Source: Mycobacterium sp. shizuoka-1
Lineage (GTDB): Bacteria; Actinomycetota; Actinomycetes; Mycobacteriales; Mycobacteriaceae
Assembly: GCF_002723835.1 (NCBI RefSeq)
Contig: NZ_BEWG01000081.1
Coordinates: 25,781 to 89,780, forward strand
Direction: 5' to 3'
Length of the DNA stretch: 64,000 nucleotides
Numbering within the stretch: the first letter of the stretch is position 1; every line of letters starts with the position of its first letter. Of the stretch, positions 60,535-64,000 are shown piece by piece. The translations under genes were made by a program, and so were the position numbers. The notes under the pieces were generated by a model, which saw only the letters and a program-made list of their open reading frames with translations, made no database searches and was not told where the DNA came from.

Positions 60535-61323
60535 TTAGCGCAGCGGCCTCACCCCCTGCCCGGAGGTGGCTTGGGCCAGCCGGAAGCTCTCGCCGGAGGT
60601 GACCACGACGTGCGCGTGATGCAGTAGGCGATCCACGGTGGCGGTTGCCAGGGTCTTGGGCATGATCTCGTCGAACCCGGATGGGTGCAGGTTGCTGCTG
60701 ACCGCCATGGCGCGGCGCTCGTAGGCGGCGTCGACGAGCCGGTAGAACCCTTCAGCGGCGTCCGGGCTGACCGGCAGCAACCCGATGTCGTCGACGATGA
60801 CCAGATCCGAGCGCATCACCCGGGTGATGGCGCGGGCGACCGAGTCATCGACGCGGTGGCGGCGGATCAGGGCGCCGAGGTCTTCGATGGTGAACCACAC
60901 CACCGTCAGCCCGTCTTCGATGGCGGCCTGCCCGAGTGCCTCACAGAAGTGGGACTTGCCCGTTCCCGATGGCCCGCAGACGCAGAGGTTCTCTTTATTG
61001 CGAACCCATTCAAGGGTTTTCAGCGCATCCTGGGTAGCCCGTGAGATGGAGGAGGCGCCCTCGTCCCAGTCGCCGAAGGTTTTGCCGGCGGGGAACCCGG
61101 CGCGTTTGCGCCGGGTGCGCAGGTTGGTGGCATCGCGGCCGGCGGCCTCCTCGGCCAGCAACACTCGCACCACCTCGGCGGGATCCCAGCGCTGGGCCTT
61201 GGCGGTGGGCACCAGATCGGTCAACGCCCGGCGCAGATAGGGCAGCTTGAGCCGCTTGGACAACGCGATGGCCTCGGCCAGCGGATCCCCGTTGGCCGCG
61301 CCCACCCGCGGGGCGGCCGGCAT
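60535..61323 (-). CDS. istB: IS21 helper ATPase IstB
   Basis: A 262-residue AAA+ ATPase. Walker A GPSGTGKSHF, Walker B DLVIVDDIGLL, and sensor segment AMAVSSNLHPSGFDEIM; the N-terminal helices read SKRLKLPYLRRALTDL and RRKRAGFPAGKTFGDW. It picks the target DNA and activates IstA. The start ATG 61323 overlaps the IstA stop (TGATG) by one base, so translation is coupled; the frame extends to 61374 but not as coding sequence. Confidence 0.93.
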   Translation of the reverse strand: MPAAPRVGAANGDPLAEAIALSKRLKLPYLRRALTDLVPTAKAQRWDPAEVVRVLLAEEAAGRDATNLRTRRKRAGFPAGKTFGDWDEGASSISRATQDALKTLEWVRNKENLCVCGPSGTGKSHFCEALGQAAIEDGLTVVWFTIEDLGALIRRHRVDDSVARAITRVMRSDLVIVDDIGLLPVSPDAAEGFYRLVDAAYERRAMAVSSNLHPSGFDEIMPKTLATATVDRLLHHAHVVVTSGESFRLAQATSGQGVRPLR

Positions 61324-62837
61324 CACTGCTGGGCCTCCGGGTCGGCGCTGGCGGGTAGACCGAAGTTGGCCCACGCCGAGGTGCCGGCCTGCAGGCTGTG
61401 GTCCTCGCCGACACGCGACGGCTCGCCATGGTGGCGGCCGAGCTGGTGGGTCAGGATGCGCAGCAGGTCGTTCTCACCGAATCGCCCTGCGATGGCGGCA
61501 GTCCCGAGTGCTCGGTCCACTTCAGCGGGCGGGTGCAGCTTGGCCAAGGTGATGGCCTCGGTCATCTTGGCGCGGATGCGGCGGGTGCCGACCGCGGCGG
61601 CTTCGGTCAGCCACGACGCCGCGCCCGGTCCCAGCGCCAGGAACGCGGCTTCGTCGGGGTTGGTGGCCCGCGGGGTGCGTTCGCCGTGGTGATCGGGCCG
61701 CGGCGGGTAATGCTCGGCTTTGATCGACGGGCGCCCCGGGGTAGAGCGGGCGTGGCGGGCCACCTCCAGTGGGCCCTCGTCGCCGACCGCGGTGACGATC
61801 AGCTCATCGCCGACGAAGCGCACCCACACCCGGGTGTCGACCAGGGTGTGCGGCACCGAATAGCGCACGCCCTCAACCGAAACCGTCGAATCCCAATACA
61901 CCCGCCGAGTAGTGCCGAACGCCATGGTGAACGGCGCAGTCGGCAGCGGGTGCAGCCGGGTGCGTTCCTCGGCCAGCGCCTCGACCGGGCGGCGGCGGGT
62001 CTGCCGATGCTCACGATTGTTGACCTGCTCGCAGAACTCTCGGCACGCGGCCTCGAGCTCACCGAAGGTCCGATACGCATCGAGCAGGTTGGCCTCGGTG
62101 GGCACCAGATCGGCCTTGGCGATGCGCACCGTGGCCTCCGACCCACCCTTGGTTTGCGGATCGGCCGGCACGCAGGTGCGAATCGTCATCCCGTAATGGC
62201 GGGCCACCTCCACGATTTCGGGGTGGCGCACCGCAATCCCGGCCACATGATCGGTGGAGATGGTTTTCTCGTTGTCGGTCAACGCATACGTCGGCACTCC
62301 GCCCAGCCGGCGCAGCGTGGTATCCAAGCACGCCACCACCGTCGGCAACGTCTTGTCGTGCACCGGGATCACCACCCGAAACCGTGACCATGCCAACCAG
62401 GCGCACCACAACTGGGTGGCCCGCCCGCCCACACGGGGGCCGCTGCCCCAATCCCACTGCAGCCACAGGCCCGGCTCGGTGATCCAGGGCCGAAACACCC
62501 GCCGCTGACCTTCGCGCAGCCGCTGTTTGACCGCCGCCACCGCTCGGCGGGTGGTGCGCTCACCACCGCCAAATCCCATCGCCACGATCCGCCGGTGCAC
62601 TACATCGGCGCGCACCCGCCCACCCGAACGCACCACCAGCTCTTCGATTTTCGGCAGATACTCATCGATCGGGCGAGCCCGGTGCTCACGCTCGACCGGG
62701 TTTTGCCCAGCCGCCCGCATCGCCACATACCGCGCCACCGTGTGATGGTCACAGCCAGCCAGATCAGCCGCCGCCCGATAACTGCCCGTGAGGTCATAGG
62801 CCTCAAGAATCTCCATGATCTCCCTGTTGCTCTTCAC
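61323..62837 (-). CDS. istA: IS21 transposase IstA
   Basis: A 504-residue transposase starting at GTG 62837 (VKSNREIMEILEAYDLTGSY). N-terminal helix-turn-helix ADLAGCDHHTVARYVAMR, then the DDE core with QWDWGSGPRVGG (first Asp), TYALTDNEKTI (second Asp) and TKGGSEATVRIAKAD (Glu), and a C-terminal beta-barrel (VSVEGVRYSVPHTLVDTRVW). No frameshift. GTG 62837 matches the typical IstA start; the frame is open to 62906. Confidence 0.93.
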   Translation of the reverse strand: MKSNREIMEILEAYDLTGSYRAAADLAGCDHHTVARYVAMRAAGQNPVEREHRARPIDEYLPKIEELVVRSGGRVRADVVHRRIVAMGFGGGERTTRRAVAAVKQRLREGQRRVFRPWITEPGLWLQWDWGSGPRVGGRATQLWCAWLAWSRFRVVIPVHDKTLPTVVACLDTTLRRLGGVPTYALTDNEKTISTDHVAGIAVRHPEIVEVARHYGMTIRTCVPADPQTKGGSEATVRIAKADLVPTEANLLDAYRTFGELEAACREFCEQVNNREHRQTRRRPVEALAEERTRLHPLPTAPFTMAFGTTRRVYWDSTVSVEGVRYSVPHTLVDTRVWVRFVGDELIVTAVGDEGPLEVARHARSTPGRPSIKAEHYPPRPDHHGERTPRATNPDEAAFLALGPGAASWLTEAAAVGTRRIRAKMTEAITLAKLHPPAEVDRALGTAAIAGRFGENDLLRILTHQLGRHHGEPSRVGEDHSLQAGTSAWANFGLPASADPEAQQ

Positions 62838-62976
62838 GCCGCACGAGACAACCCGCACGACAAACCGGCACATGCTCGACACGCCGGGGAGATATCTGGC
62901 CGCCAACGGGGAATACCGTGGCCACCACCGGGGACTTAAATGGCCGTCAATGGGGATTTTTCACTGGCCGCCGACA

Positions 62977-64000
62977 GTGCCGCACCAGCCGCAGCGACCG
63001 CGGTCACGTTGATGTCATCGACCACCAAACGCCCAGCCTGTGCACACACCGTGGCAGCGACTTGCCGATACAAGTCGTCGCGAAACCCCAGGGCGCGGCG
63101 CCGACCATGCTCCTGGGCATCCCAGAGTTTGCGGTCGACCACGCGCCAGCCTTCCAGCACCTCCGCGATGTCCCCCGGCGGCGGATCGTCGCGCCACGCG
63201 ATCGCCAGCGCCGCGAACCGCGCCGGCGAACGCCACCGACGAACCTCATCAGCGGCCAGCTCACCATCCCCGTACGGCACCGGCCCATGCTCAACAAGCC
63301 AGGCCACCAACTCCTCACGCACCGCGTTCAGCGACTCATCCCGAGCCGAGGCGGTGACCGCGTGCCGCTCAAGCCGCTGCGAAATCACCGGCGGCACAAC
63401 GATAATCCCCGTCGTGCCCGTGGCATCGGCTGTCATGACCGCCCCCAACGATGCCGGCACGCGAATCGGCTCGGTAGAACGCCACGTCGCCACCCGCGTC
63501 CCGCCCTCGGTCTGGCGCCACCCGGTGTGCACCGCCACCGCCGGCCCCGACGCGGCCGCGGCCGCCGGCACATGTGCGGTGATCACCAACCGCGCCGACA
63601 GCCGCGCCGCCGTGCGCGACACAGTCAGCCGGGCGATACCGATGCCGGCATCCGGGGGAAGCCAGCGATGCACCTGAACCGGTATATCGATCCACTGCGG
63701 CACCCCGTCGAGGCTGCCGACGCGCATCCGCACCATCACCCGCCCGGCCCGTCGCCGCTCAGCCCGCGACATGCCTTCCCACACTTGGGGATCCACCCAC
63801 GGCAATAACAACACATTGCGGTACCGGCCGCCGGGATCAGCCAACAACTGCGGAGAGCGCACAGCCGGCATCCCACCGACACGCTGCAGCTGCACCGTCA
63901 GCGTCCCGGTTCCATCGGTGCGGCCCGAGGGGACCGGCGGCTTGAGTCGTCGGGGGAATCGGGCCAGGTGAACAGTGTGTGATGGTGAGTTTTGTCGGTG
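62977..64000 (-). pseudogene. Cas12m-like (type V-M) CRISPR effector, central part; N-terminus beyond the window
   Basis: The - strand frame is open from the window edge. Text in order: TLTVQLQRVGG, GGRYRNVLLLPWVDPQVWEG, MSRAERRRAGRVMVRMRVGS, DIPVQVHRWLPPDAGIGIAR, GPAVAVHTGWRQTEGGTRVA (RuvC-I, His where Asp is usual), WRSPARFAALAIAWRDDPP, AQEHGRRRALGFRDDLYRQV, AGRLVVDDINVTAVAA (RuvC-II). It is cut at 62977 by IS21; the rest is 60140-60428. With the element removed, 435 residues are visible. The order WED-like region, RuvC-I, helical part, RuvC-II, zinc ribbon, RuvC-III and the H/D/D active site fit Cas12m, a small RNA-guided DNA-binding effector found in mycobacteria; a TnpB-like nuclease is the alternative. 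Confidence 0.65.

Larger units (their letters stand above)
60429..62976. mobile_element. IS21-family insertion sequence with 5-bp target duplication
   Basis: Ends: TGTCAATGGCCAGTGA (60429-60444) and, reversed, TGTCGGCGGCCAGTGA (62961-62976), 13 of 16 identical and starting with the canonical TG. The flanks carry the same 5 bases GTGCC (60424-60428 and 62977-62981), a target site duplication. Next to both ends are repeated GGCCAGT...CCCC words about 30 bp apart (four on the left), the usual IstA binding repeats. Length 2548 bp, both genes intact. Confidence 0.92.

Noticed and set aside
60429..60540. Regularly spaced GGCCAGT...CCCC repeats that might look like a small CRISPR array
   Set aside because: Unit about 30 bp without constant spacer length, present in inverted form at the other end of the IS21 element: these are IstA-binding terminal repeats.

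Overview
The window is high-GC actinobacterial DNA, most likely from a Mycobacterium-type organism. The evidence is the many acyl-CoA dehydrogenase (FadE) paralogues, F420/luciferase-like oxidoreductases, an NDMA-type alcohol dehydrogenase, remnants of DosR-type dormancy genes (relatives of Rv1733c, Rv2630/Rv2631, a universal stress protein and Hsp20), and mycobacterial-type IS elements. All calls come from reading the sequence and translations; no database search was run.

Positions 1-18.6 kb: a CoA-thioester catabolic island. It holds an AtuA-family protein, two thiolases, a crotonase, a paired acyl-CoA dehydrogenase (subunits overlapping by 4 bp), another dehydrogenase with an Asp in the usual Glu position, two LLM oxidoreductases, an acetyl-CoA hydrolase/transferase, an acyl-CoA ligase, an IpdAB-like CoA-transferase pair and a LysR regulator. 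A stretch of about 430 bp (promoter plus the 3' end of the CoA-transferase) is duplicated, and one copy is decayed. An internally deleted acyl-CoA dehydrogenase pseudogene closes the region.

Positions 18.6-27 kb: a GAF/AAA+/Fis regulator faces a five-gene set on the + strand: alpha/beta hydrolase, Baeyer-Villiger monooxygenase closely resembling cyclohexanone monooxygenase, aldehyde dehydrogenase, SDR dehydrogenase and Zn alcohol dehydrogenase. This is the full enzyme complement for cyclic alcohol -> ketone -> lactone -> hydroxy acid -> dicarboxylate.

Positions 27-35 kb: a TetR regulator diverges from acyl-CoA dehydrogenase, carboxylase beta, acyl/acetyl-CoA synthetase, MaoC and biotin carboxylase genes, an operon like leucine/isovalerate degradation. 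Positions 35-43 kb: SRPBCC protein, another dehydrogenase and a PucR regulator diverging from a complete four-component soluble diiron (propane-type) monooxygenase in the order hydroxylase alpha, hydroxylase beta, coupling protein, reductase.

Positions 43-53.5 kb: genome decay and insertions. There is a broken glycogen-debranching-type gene, an IS256 element, the remains of a dormancy (DosR-type) island, and a complete IS605 element (TnpA + TnpB) that splits a methyltransferase gene.

Positions 53.5-64 kb: a plasmid- or ICE-like module (secreted trypsin-like protease, HTH protein, ArdC-like antirestriction protein, several unrecognised proteins). It ends in a gene on the - strand that looks like a type V-M (Cas12m) CRISPR effector. 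That gene is cut by an IS21 element (60429-62976) with a 5-bp target duplication. Removing the element restores one open frame. No CRISPR array is visible in the window.
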